From Actinomycetota bacterium (GTDB taxonomy: Bacteria > Actinomycetota > Acidimicrobiia > Acidimicrobiales > CADCSY01): DNA of 64,000 nt. The translations under genes were made by a program, and so were the position numbers. The stretch spans positions 1 through 64,000 of the forward strand of contig SIRW01000022.1 in the NCBI GenBank assembly GCA_004366205.1, in the 5' to 3' direction. Shown piece after piece: positions 1 through 6,854 of the stretch. The notes under the pieces were generated by a model. That model saw nothing but the letters and a program-made list of their open reading frames with translations. It made no database searches and had not been told where the DNA came from. Each line of letters opens with the position of its first letter. Position 1 is the first letter of the stretch.

Positions 1-221
1 TCGTCCCCGGTGAAGTGGGCGGCGTAGGTGCAGCACCCGTGGACGAGTTCGGGCGCGGGCTCGGTGAGCACCCCCGGGCAGCCCTGGCCGTAGATGCACC
101 GGTAGCTACTCGTGAGGAACGTCACGTCGAAGACCCACGTGCGCTCCTCCTCCGGGTCCTCGAACGACAGGTACTCGTGCAGGTCCTCGGGATCGGGGCG
201 AGGGGCAAAACGGTGGGCCAC
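1..221 (-). CDS. Conserved actinobacterial protein of unknown function, N-terminal part (gene runs off the left edge)
   Basis: The minus strand reads open from a GTG at 221 to the window edge, giving the first 73 residues. The translation is clearly protein-like: an acidic stretch (DPEEERTWVFDVTFL), then a Cys-rich core with CIYGQGCPG, GVLTEPAPELV and GCCTYAAHF. I remember proteins of this pattern as conserved uncharacterised actinobacterial proteins. The four cysteines in that core suggest metal binding, which is inference. A TAGCCT hexamer lies eight bases before the GTG, which supports this start and a leaderless transcript. The gene is divergent from glcD. The C-terminal part lies outside the window, so no function is proposed. 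Confidence 0.6.
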   Translation of the reverse strand, partial: MAHRFAPRPDPEDLHEYLSFEDPEEERTWVFDVTFLTSSYRCIYGQGCPGVLTEPAPELVHGCCTYAAHFTGD

Positions 222-229
222 GGCGCAAC

Positions 230-235
230 AGGCTA
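230..235 (-). promoter_or_regulatory. Probable -10 element (TAGCCT), leaderless
   Basis: TAGCCT on the minus strand ends eight bases before the GTG at 221. This is the same geometry seen before many other starts here. No clear -35 box. Confidence 0.5.
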
Positions 236-395
236 CGGGACGCACGGGACTCGGAACCCCCGAGGCCCAGCGGACCGCGCTCCGGCACGCCAGGTCTCGA
301 GTACAGGCGGGGGACGGCGGTACCCCGTGCCCGAGGCTCAGCGCGCCCGATGCCGGGCCCGGGCACCTCGGGTTCGGTGGCTGATGGCGCAGCGC

Positions 396-401
396 TACCG
401 T
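396..401 (+). promoter_or_regulatory. Probable -10 element (TACCGT) for glcD, leaderless
   Basis: TACCGT ends six bases before the GTG at 408. It lies downstream of the in-frame ATG at 384, which therefore should not be in the transcript. This decides the glcD start. Confidence 0.5.
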
Positions 402-407
402 GAGCCC

Positions 408-1862
408 GTGACGCCTCCCGGGCCGAGCACCGCCGCCGCCGATCCGCTCGTGGCCGACCTGCGGCGGGCGCTGGCGCCGGACCGGGTCCGCACCGAAGAC
501 CTCGAGCTCGCCCTGTACGGGCGGGACGCATCGGGCATCGACGCCGGGGGGCGGGCGGCGGTGGTGTGCCTGCCCGAGACCACCGAGGAGGTGGCGGCGT
601 GCGTGCGGGCCGCCCGGGCCCACGGCCGGCCGTTCGTGGCCCGCGGCGCGGGGACCGGGCTGGCCGGGGGTGCGGTGCCCGTCGGTGAACCTGTCGTGAT
701 CGTGACCACCCGCATGACCCGGATCCTCGAGGTCGATCCCGACGAGCGGGTCGCGTGGGTGCAGCCGGGCGTGCTGAACCTCGACCTGACCCGGCACCTG
801 GCGACGTGGGACCTGCACTTCGCCCCCGACCCCTCGAGCCAGCAGGCCTGCACGATCGGCGGGAACGTCGCCAACAACTCGGGCGGGCCGCACTGCCTGC
901 GCGACGGCGTCACCAGCGCCCACGTCGTGGCCCTCGAGGTCGTGCTCCCCGACGGGTCGGTCACCGTGCTCGGCGCGCTCGACCCCGAACCCGGCGGCTA
1001 CGACCTGCGGGGCGCGTTCGTCGGCAGCGAGGGGTGCCTGGGCATCGCCACGCGGGTTGCGGTGCGGCTCACCCCGAACCCGCCGGCGGTGCGCACCCTG
1101 CTGGCCGACTTCGCCAGCGTGGAGGACGCGGCGGCCACGGTCAGCGCCGTCATCGCAGCCGGGATCGTGCCCGCGGCGCTGGAGATGATGGACGCCCGCA
1201 TCACCGCGGCGGTGGAGGACTACGTGGGCGCCGGCTACCCCCGGGACGCGGCGGCGGTGCTGCTGGTCGAGCTCGACGGCCTGCCCGCCGGCGTCGAGGC
1301 CCACGCCGCCGAGGTCGTCCGCCTCGCCACCGCCCACGGCGCCCGCGCCGTGCGGGTCGCAGCCGACGACGCCGAGCGGGCGCTGCTGTGGAAGGGCCGC
1401 AAGTCGGCGTTCGGGGCCGTGGCGCGCATCCTGCCCGACTACTACCTGCACGACACGGTCGTGCCCCGGACCCGGCTCGTCGAGGTGCTGCGCCGGGTGT
1501 ACCAGATCGCCGAGCGCCACGACCTGGTCGTCGTCAACGTGTTCCACGCCGGCGACGGCAACCTCCACCCGTTGCTCCTGTTCGACCGGCGGGTGCCCGG
1601 GGTCATGGACCGGGTGCACGCCGCGGGGGAGGAGATCGTGGCCGCGTCGCTGGAGGCCGGCGGGGTCCTGTCGGGGGAGCACGGCATCGGCCTGGAGAAG
1701 AAGGCCTACATGGACCGGCTGTTCGGGCCCGACGACCTCGACGCCCAGGCCCGGTTGCGGGAGGCGTTCGACCCCGACGGCGCCGCCAACCCCGACAAGG
1801 TGCTGCCAGCCGGCGCCCGCTGCGGCGACCTCCAGCGCGCCCCCGAGGGGGCGTGGATCTGA
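408..1862 (+). CDS. glcD: FAD-linked glycolate/2-hydroxyacid oxidase subunit GlcD
   Basis: The 484-residue product matches the usual length of GlcD, the flavin subunit of glycolate (or D-lactate type) dehydrogenase, which oxidises 2-hydroxyacids to 2-oxoacids. The N-terminal half is a PCMH-type FAD-binding domain (VARGAGTGLAGGAVP; GGNVANNSGGPHCLRDG; GSEGCLGIAT). The C-terminal half is the FAD-oxidase C domain, with VFHAGDGNLHP and SGEHGIGLEKK near the end. It is followed by glcE and glcF in one operon, coupled through a tiny ORF that overlaps its stop codon. The start is the GTG just downstream of a -10 hexamer; an in-frame ATG at 384 is the alternative. The true substrate (glycolate, lactate or another hydroxyacid) cannot be read from the sequence. 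Confidence 0.88.
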   Translation: MTPPGPSTAAADPLVADLRRALAPDRVRTEDLELALYGRDASGIDAGGRAAVVCLPETTEEVAACVRAARAHGRPFVARGAGTGLAGGAVPVGEPVVIVTTRMTRILEVDPDERVAWVQPGVLNLDLTRHLATWDLHFAPDPSSQQACTIGGNVANNSGGPHCLRDGVTSAHVVALEVVLPDGSVTVLGALDPEPGGYDLRGAFVGSEGCLGIATRVAVRLTPNPPAVRTLLADFASVEDAAATVSAVIAAGIVPAALEMMDARITAAVEDYVGAGYPRDAAAVLLVELDGLPAGVEAHAAEVVRLATAHGARAVRVAADDAERALLWKGRKSAFGAVARILPDYYLHDTVVPRTRLVEVLRRVYQIAERHDLVVVNVFHAGDGNLHPLLLFDRRVPGVMDRVHAAGEEIVAASLEAGGVLSGEHGIGLEKKAYMDRLFGPDDLDAQARLREAFDPDGAANPDKVLPAGARCGDLQRAPEGAWI

Positions 1863-1918
1863 TGGAGGCGCTCGAGGCTCCGGCCCCGGCGCGTGGGCCC
1901 GGCGGGGGCCGGACGTGA
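1862..1918 (+). CDS. Tiny bridging ORF between glcD and glcE (18 residues)
   Basis: The glcD stop forms TGATG with the ATG of this ORF. Eighteen codons later its own TGA overlaps the GTG of glcE (GTGA at 1915-1918). The peptide is Ala/Pro/Gly-rich and looks unlike a functional protein. The likely role is to carry ribosomes across the 52-base gap by termination-reinitiation. It could also be chance; a matching arrangement follows glcE. Confidence 0.35.
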   Translation: MEALEAPAPARGPGGGRT

Positions 1919-2844
1919 CGGGGACGCTCGACGGCTTCGCCGCCGAGGTGGGGCCCGCGGAGCCGGTCACGGTGGTCGGCGGGCGGACGCAGTGGTCGGT
2001 CGGCGGGGCGCCGGCCGAGGACGTGCGGGAGGTGCGGGCCCCGGCGGGCATCGTCGCCCACGAACCGGCGGAGCTGACCGTGCGGGTGCGGGCGGGTACG
2101 ACCGTCGCCGAGCTCGACGCCGCCCTGGCCGAGCACGGCCAGATGGTGCCGCTCGACCCGCCCGACCCCGAGCGGGCCACCGTCGGCGGGGTGCTCGCCG
2201 TGGGCCGCAGCGGGATCCGCCGCCTGGGCCGCGGTCCCGTCCGGGACTGCCTGCTCGAGGCCCGCTACGTGTCCGCCGAGGGCCGGGTCGTCAAGGCGGG
2301 GGGCCCGACGGTGAAGAACGTGAGCGGCTTCGACCTGTGCCGGCTGCTCGTCGGGTCCCTCGGCACGCTCGGCCTGCTCGCCGAGGTCGTGGTGCGCGTA
2401 TCGCCCCGTCCGGCGGCGAGCCGCTGGCTTCAGGCGGCGGGCGCCGACCCCTTCGCGCTCCGCCGCCGGCTGCTCGGCGCCTCGTCGATCCTCTGGGACG
2501 GCGCGACCACCTGGGTGCTGCTCGAGGGCCACCCCGCCGACGTGGACGCCGAGTCCGCCGTGGTCACGTCGGTTGCTGGCGGGGCGGCGGCGGTCGCCGA
2601 GGTGGCGGGCCCGCCGCCGCTGCCCGCCGGCGGTCGCCTGTCCGCGCGGCCCTCGGCGCTGCGGGACCTCCGCACCGGTGACCACGCCGGGTTCGTGGCC
2701 GAGGTCGGCGTCGGCGTCGTCCACACGACCGCCCCGGTCCCGCCGCCCCCGCTCGCCGGCCCGCGGGAGCTGCACCGGCGGATCAAGGCCGTGTTCGACC
2801 CCACCGGCCGGCTCAACCCCGGCCGCTCCGTGGTGACCGCATGA
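1915..2844 (+). CDS. glcE: Glycolate oxidase FAD-binding subunit GlcE
   Basis: The 309-residue product is a GlcD paralogue that carries the FAD-binding PCMH fold and a shortened C-terminal region, as expected for GlcE. Visible motifs are VRAGTTVAELDAAL, DPERATVGGVLAVGRSG, and VKNVSGFDLCRLLVGSLGTLGLLAEV. The C-terminus ends with FDPTGRLNPGR, typical of the family. It is somewhat shorter than E. coli GlcE. In the GlcDEF complex the D and E subunits bind flavin and pass electrons to the iron-sulfur subunit F. It lies between glcD and glcF and is linked to both by short overlapping ORFs. The GTG start is the only candidate that keeps the N-terminal beta-strand. Confidence 0.85.
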   Translation: MTGTLDGFAAEVGPAEPVTVVGGRTQWSVGGAPAEDVREVRAPAGIVAHEPAELTVRVRAGTTVAELDAALAEHGQMVPLDPPDPERATVGGVLAVGRSGIRRLGRGPVRDCLLEARYVSAEGRVVKAGGPTVKNVSGFDLCRLLVGSLGTLGLLAEVVVRVSPRPAASRWLQAAGADPFALRRRLLGASSILWDGATTWVLLEGHPADVDAESAVVTSVAGGAAAVAEVAGPPPLPAGGRLSARPSALRDLRTGDHAGFVAEVGVGVVHTTAPVPPPPLAGPRELHRRIKAVFDPTGRLNPGRSVVTA

Positions 2845-2909
2845 CGGACAGCGCGGGCGGAGCCCGCTCACGTGGCGCGACCCCTCTGCTCGGCGGGCCG
2901 GCGGGATGA
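2841..2909 (+). CDS. Tiny bridging ORF between glcE and glcF (22 residues)
   Basis: An ATG at 2841 overlaps the glcE stop (ATGA). The reading frame closes at a TGA (2907-2909) that overlaps the ATG of glcF (ATGA at 2906-2909). It repeats the arrangement between glcD and glcE. The 22-residue peptide has no recognisable feature. A role in translational coupling is inference. Confidence 0.35.
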   Translation: MTDSAGGARSRGATPLLGGPAG

Positions 2910-4186
2910 GCGGGCGGGCCGACGAGCGGGAGGCGGTGCCCCCGGAGACGGCGGCCGGCGCCGAGCCCGCGCCGGCGCCGGGGCGGGCGCCGCTGGCGGT
3001 CGCGCCCGGACCGCTGCGGGTGGACGACGCCGAGCTGGCGGCGTGCGTGTCGTGCGGGCTGTGCCTGCCGCACTGCCCCACGTGGCGGGTGACCGGGGCC
3101 GAGCTGCTGTCACCCCGGGGCCGGATCGCCGCCATGCGGGCGGTGCAGTGGGGAGGGGCAGAGCTCGACGGCACGTTCGTGCGCGCCATGGACACCTGCG
3201 TGCAGTGCCGGGGCTGCGAACCGGCGTGCCCGTCGGGGGTGCCGTTCGGCCGGCTCATGGAGGGCACCCGCGAGGCCCTCGCCTTCGGCGCCGGCCGCGG
3301 CCGCGGGGCCTACCAGCCCTGGTGGCGGCGGCTGGGCTACGAGGTGCTGGGCCGGCACCGCCTGCTGCTCGCCGGGTCCACGGCGCTCGCCGTCGCCCAG
3401 CGGCTGCGGCTGGTGCCCGAGCGGGTCGACCGCAGCCTGCCCCGGCTGTCGCTGCGCCGGCCCCGCCTCCGCCGGTCGAACGTCACCGGGGAGCCCGTGT
3501 GGCTCTTCACCGGCTGCGTGATGGACGCCTGGCAGCGCGACGTGCACGTCGCCACCATCGCCGTCCTCGAGGCCGCGGGCGCCCGGGTCCGCCTCCCCGG
3601 CGACCCGGGGTGCTGCGGGGCGCTGCACGCCCACGCCGGCCTGCGCGCCGGGGCCGAGCGCCTCGCCCGCCGGGTGATCGCCGCGCTCCCCGGCGACGAC
3701 CCCGTGCTCGTGAGCTCGGCCGGCTGCGGGGCGGCGCTGAAGGACTACGGCCACCTGCTCGGCACCCCCGAGGCCGAGCGCTTCGCCCGGCGGGTGCTCG
3801 ACGTGCACGAGTGGCTCGCGGCGCGCGCCGACCGGCTGCCGCCGCCGGTACGGCCGCTCGCCGGGCCCGTCGCGGTGCAGGACCCGTGCCACCTGCGCCA
3901 CGTCCAGCGCGCCCACCCGTCCGTGCGGGCCGTCCTCGCCCCGTACGCCACCCTCGTCGAGCTGGACGACGAGGGCCTGTGCTGCGGGGCGGGCGGCACC
4001 TACAGCGCCCTGCAGCCCGACCTCGCCGCGGGCATCCGGGCCCGCAAGCTCGAGGCGATCGGCCGCACCGGCGCCGCCGTCGTCGCCAGCGCCAACCCCG
4101 GGTGCGCCCTGCACCTGGCTGCCGCCGGCGTCGACGCCCGCCACCCGATGACCCTGGTGGCCGAGGCCGCCGGTCTGCCAGGCTGA
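2906..4186 (+). CDS. glcF: Glycolate oxidase iron-sulfur subunit GlcF
   Basis: The 426-residue product has two [4Fe-4S] ferredoxin motifs near the N-terminus: Cys47/50/53/57 (CVSCGLCLPHCP) and Cys98/101/104/108 (CVQCRGCEPACP). Two cysteine-rich CCG domains follow, seen as DPGCCGALHAHAG and LCCGAGGTYSAL, with GCVMD and CHLRH before them. This is the standard GlcF/heterodisulfide reductase-D layout. It takes electrons from the GlcD/GlcE flavins and probably delivers them to the quinone pool at the membrane. The first 40 residues are Pro/Ala-rich and may be flexible. It ends the glcDEF operon, and a small coiled-coil protein follows six bases later. Confidence 0.87.
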   Translation: MSGRADEREAVPPETAAGAEPAPAPGRAPLAVAPGPLRVDDAELAACVSCGLCLPHCPTWRVTGAELLSPRGRIAAMRAVQWGGAELDGTFVRAMDTCVQCRGCEPACPSGVPFGRLMEGTREALAFGAGRGRGAYQPWWRRLGYEVLGRHRLLLAGSTALAVAQRLRLVPERVDRSLPRLSLRRPRLRRSNVTGEPVWLFTGCVMDAWQRDVHVATIAVLEAAGARVRLPGDPGCCGALHAHAGLRAGAERLARRVIAALPGDDPVLVSSAGCGAALKDYGHLLGTPEAERFARRVLDVHEWLAARADRLPPPVRPLAGPVAVQDPCHLRHVQRAHPSVRAVLAPYATLVELDDEGLCCGAGGTYSALQPDLAAGIRARKLEAIGRTGAAVVASANPGCALHLAAAGVDARHPMTLVAEAAGLPG

Positions 4187-4192
4187 ACGGCC

Positions 4193-4393
4193 GTGGCCGG
4201 CGAGTTCGACGAGATCAAGGGCAGGCTCGAGGCGATCGCCGAGGAGCTCGCCGACCTCGCCATCGCCCGGCTCCGGGACTCCATCGACGCGGGTGGGCAC
4301 GAGCTGCCCGTCGACGAGAAGCGCCTCACCCGGGCCCGGCGCGCCGTCGAGAAGGCCATCCACCTCCTCGACGAACCCGACGACACCCACTGA
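4193..4393 (+). CDS. Small helical protein, unknown function (66 residues)
   Basis: A GTG six bases after glcF opens a 66-codon frame. The product is charged and appears fully helical, with heptad-like leucines and isoleucines (FDEIKGRLEAIAEELADLAI, then RLTRARRAVEKAIHLLDEP). It has no cysteines, signal peptide or membrane segment. Tight spacing makes co-transcription with glcDEF likely. I recognise similar short acidic proteins in actinobacteria but know no function. It may be an oligomerisation or regulatory partner, which is speculation. Confidence 0.6.
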   Translation: MAGEFDEIKGRLEAIAEELADLAIARLRDSIDAGGHELPVDEKRLTRARRAVEKAIHLLDEPDDTH

Positions 4394-4551
4394 CCCGGGA
4401 CCCCGGCGGGGCCCGGCGAGGCGGCTGTCACGAGAGCGCCGGCGGCGCGGTTCTTCCTCGGGGCGGTGGGCCGTTCGACCTATACCGGGCTAGTCCCCAC
4501 GTTCACGCCAAATGACGCGAACGGGCGATGGGCGCAGGCCCCGCTGTTCCG

Positions 4552-4557
4552 TACGGT
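4552..4557 (+). promoter_or_regulatory. Possible -10 element (TACGGT) before the small Cys-rich gene
   Basis: TACGGT sits 27 bases before the ATG at 4585, with a GCAGGAGG ribosome binding site between. This would be an ordinary leadered promoter. The rest of the 191-base gap from 4394 shows only a weak inverted repeat near 4500-4525. Confidence 0.35.
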
Positions 4558-4584
4558 GGAGCCAGACAGGGCAGGAGGCGCGAC

Positions 4585-4848
4585 ATGGCAGATCGCCACC
4601 ACCAGGCGGCGGGGTTCGCGAAGGCGCAGGCGGCGCCGTGCGAGCATCCGTGGTGGGCCCGCAGCTTCGCCCGCGCCGGGTGCGTGTGCAGCCGGTGCCG
4701 GCGCCGCCTCCTGCCCGGCGAGCTGGTCCTGGTGGAGGAAGACGGCGGGCTGCGCTGCGAGCTGTGCGGCCACCAGGCCTGGGCCCGCTACCTGGCCGAC
4801 CGGGCCCCGGCGGCAGCGGCGACGGCGCCGTCCCTGCCCGCCGTCTGA
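4585..4848 (+). CDS. Small zinc-ribbon-like protein (87 residues)
   Basis: The ATG at 4585 is preceded by a strong Shine-Dalgarno (GCAGGAGG), which decides the start over upstream in-frame codons. The 87-residue product has a central block of cysteines: CEHPWW, then CVCSRCRRR, then CELCGHQAW. That order could fold as one zinc ribbon with two CxxC knuckles. No membrane segment or signal peptide is visible. The C-terminus is Ala/Pro-rich. It is convergent with the LOG-family gene that follows. I do not recognise a named family. Confidence 0.65.
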   Translation: MADRHHQAAGFAKAQAAPCEHPWWARSFARAGCVCSRCRRRLLPGELVLVEEDGGLRCELCGHQAWARYLADRAPAAAATAPSLPAV

Positions 4849-4894
4849 CACCGGGGCCGGCGCCGCGCCCCCTTGGCGGGAGGTCGGGGCGGTG

Positions 4895-5980
4895 CTACTC
4901 CTCGGCGAGCTCGCTCACCAACGGCGGTTCGCTGCCGCCGGGAGCGCTCGGGAGGGCGTTGATGGCGTCGATCAGCTGGCGCAGCGTGCCGTAGCGGTGC
5001 GTGTCGAAGCGCAGCACGAGCCGGCACAGCTCGACGTGGTCGCCCGTGCGCACCTCGGCGGGCAGCGGCCCGCTGCGCACGATGCCGGAGGTCGACAGGT
5101 CCCCGAACCGCTCGTTCAGCGAGGCGAGCTCGTCGTCGGTGGGCTCGGCCCGGAGCCGCAGCACCAGCCGGTCGCCCACCCAGCGCATCGAGTGGTAGTT
5201 GCGGTAGAAGCCGAGGATCACCGCCGCCGCCTCCTCGATGTCGTCGGTGACCCGAACGAGCGACAGGTCGGCCTCGGCGATCATGCCGTTGGCGGCCAGC
5301 TGCTGCTCGGCGAAGGTCATGAACGCCTTCCAGTAGCTGCCGTGGGGGGTGTCGAGCAGCACGATCGGCACCTGGGGTGACTTGCCCGTCTGGGTGAGGG
5401 TCAGCAGCTCGAAGGTCTCGTCGAGGGTGCCGAACCCGCCGGGCAGGCACACGAAGCCCTGCGACTCCTTCACCAGCATGAGCTTGCGGGTGAAGAAGTA
5501 GCGCATCTCGATGAGCTTCTCGTCGCCGGCGATCACCTCGTTGGCGCCACCCTCGAACGGCAGGCGGATGAGCACGCCGAAGGACCGGTCGCGGCCGGCG
5601 CCCTCCATGCCGGCCGCCATGATCCCCGGACCGGCGCCGGTGACCACCATCCAGCCCTCGGCGGCGATGCGGCGGGCGAACTCCACGGTCTGGCTGTAGA
5701 GCGGGTCGTCGGGCCGGGTGCGGGCCGAGCCGAAGATCGTCACCTTGGGCTGGTGCCGGTACGGGGCGAACATGTTGAACGCGTCGCGCATCTCCCGCAG
5801 GGCCGCGTTGGTGATCTTCAGGTCGAGCCGGTCGGCCTGGTCACCGGCGAGCAGGACCGCCGAGGCGACGATCTCGAACAGGAGGTCGCGGTCGTGGCCG
5901 GCCCCGGCCGCGTCGAGCAGCTCGTCGATGCGCCGGTCGAGCTCGGGGTCGCCCGTGCGGTGGCGGGGCCCCCGGCTCAC
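4895..5980 (-). CDS. LOG-family Rossmann-fold protein (TIGR00730-like)
   Basis: The 361-residue product carries the two hallmarks of the LOG/lysine-decarboxylase-like family: VTGAGPGIMAAGMEGA and PGGFGTLDETFELLT. Family members are nucleotide 5'-monophosphate phosphoribohydrolases (cytokinin-activating in plants and some bacteria) or nucleosidases. They are not decarboxylases. The protein is longer than the usual 180-250 residues: about 75 extra N-terminal residues and a roughly 100-residue C-terminal extension. The GTG start is chosen because GGAGG lies just upstream of it. Being a cytosolic nucleotide-salvage or damage-control enzyme is the best guess. Confidence 0.75.
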   Translation of the reverse strand: MSRGPRHRTGDPELDRRIDELLDAAGAGHDRDLLFEIVASAVLLAGDQADRLDLKITNAALREMRDAFNMFAPYRHQPKVTIFGSARTRPDDPLYSQTVEFARRIAAEGWMVVTGAGPGIMAAGMEGAGRDRSFGVLIRLPFEGGANEVIAGDEKLIEMRYFFTRKLMLVKESQGFVCLPGGFGTLDETFELLTLTQTGKSPQVPIVLLDTPHGSYWKAFMTFAEQQLAANGMIAEADLSLVRVTDDIEEAAAVILGFYRNYHSMRWVGDRLVLRLRAEPTDDELASLNERFGDLSTSGIVRSGPLPAEVRTGDHVELCRLVLRFDTHRYGTLRQLIDAINALPSAPGGSEPPLVSELAEE

Positions 5981-6068
5981 GCGCCCGCCACCTCCGGGCG
6001 GGCGCCCGCCCAGGGCCCGGGGCGGGGGAGCGGTCGGGTCAGGCGAGCGATCGGCACTGCGCCCGAGC

Positions 6069-6854
6069 CTACGGCCCGGCGCCGGTGACGAGCGCGACGA
6101 TGCGCTCGGCGAGCTCGGGGCGGCAGATCAGGAGGTCCCCCACGTAGGGACGAGGCTGGTTGAAGCGCAGCGGCGCCCCGTCGAGGCGGGAGACGTGCAG
6201 CCCGGCGGCGGCGGCGACGGCGGCGGGTGCGGCCGCGTCCCACTCGTGCAGGCCGCCGGCGTGCACGTACGCGTCGGCGTCACCCCGGACGACGGCGGCG
6301 GCCTTCGCGCCGGCCGAGCCGATCCGCACCAGCTCGGCGTCGAGGGCCCGGGCGACCCGGACGGCGGGCGACACGGCCCGCGTGCGTGACAGCGCCACCC
6401 GCACGGGTGCCCCGGACGACCGCGGGCGGGGGCCGGCGGCGGCGTGCGGGCCCGTCCCGTGGCACTCGCCCAGGTCGGGCACGGCCACGGCGCCGGCCAC
6501 GGGCTCGCCGGCGACCGTGAGGCAGACGTGGACGGCCCAGTCGGGCCGGCCGGGGATCGTGTACTCGTTGGTGCCGTCGAGCGGGTCGACGATCCATACC
6601 CGCGCGGCGTCGAGGCGCCGGCGGTCGTCGTGGCCCTCCTCGGAGAGCAGGGCGTCGCCGGGGCGGTGCCGGGCGAGCTCCCCGGCGATGAAGCGGTGGG
6701 CGGCCAGGTCGGCCTCCTCGCCGCCGAAGGGCCCGAAGCAGCCGGGTCGCATGTCGCGCAGCAGCGCGCCCGCGGCCCGGGCCACGGCCCACGCGAGGGC
6801 GTGGTCATCGGGACCCCCGGTGGCGCCGGCGTCGCCGGACGGCCGCTCGCTCAC
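6069..6854 (-). CDS. Inositol-monophosphatase-family phosphatase (CysQ/HisN-like)
   Basis: The 261-residue protein has the signature of the Mg-dependent inositol monophosphatase superfamily: LLSEEGHDD (first metal-ligand Glu), WIVDPLDGTNEYTIPGRPDWAVHV (DPxDGT motif), and HEWDAAAPAAVAAAAG near the C-terminus (WDxAA motif). The family includes 3'(2'),5'-bisphosphate nucleotidase CysQ, histidinol phosphatase and inositol phosphatases. The NEYTIPGRPDWAV variant resembles CysQ more than SuhB, but the substrate is not certain. Its GTG start overlaps the fbiC stop (GTGA), so the two genes are co-transcribed and probably translationally coupled. Confidence 0.78.
   Translation of the reverse strand: MSERPSGDAGATGGPDDHALAWAVARAAGALLRDMRPGCFGPFGGEEADLAAHRFIAGELARHRPGDALLSEEGHDDRRRLDAARVWIVDPLDGTNEYTIPGRPDWAVHVCLTVAGEPVAGAVAVPDLGECHGTGPHAAAGPRPRSSGAPVRVALSRTRAVSPAVRVARALDAELVRIGSAGAKAAAVVRGDADAYVHAGGLHEWDAAAPAAVAAAAGLHVSRLDGAPLRFNQPRPYVGDLLICRPELAERIVALVTGAGP

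Noticed and set aside
384-407. ATG at 384 as glcD start
   Set aside because: A TACCGT -10 hexamer lies between it and the GTG at 408 with the spacing seen for other leaderless genes, so the ATG would be upstream of the transcript.
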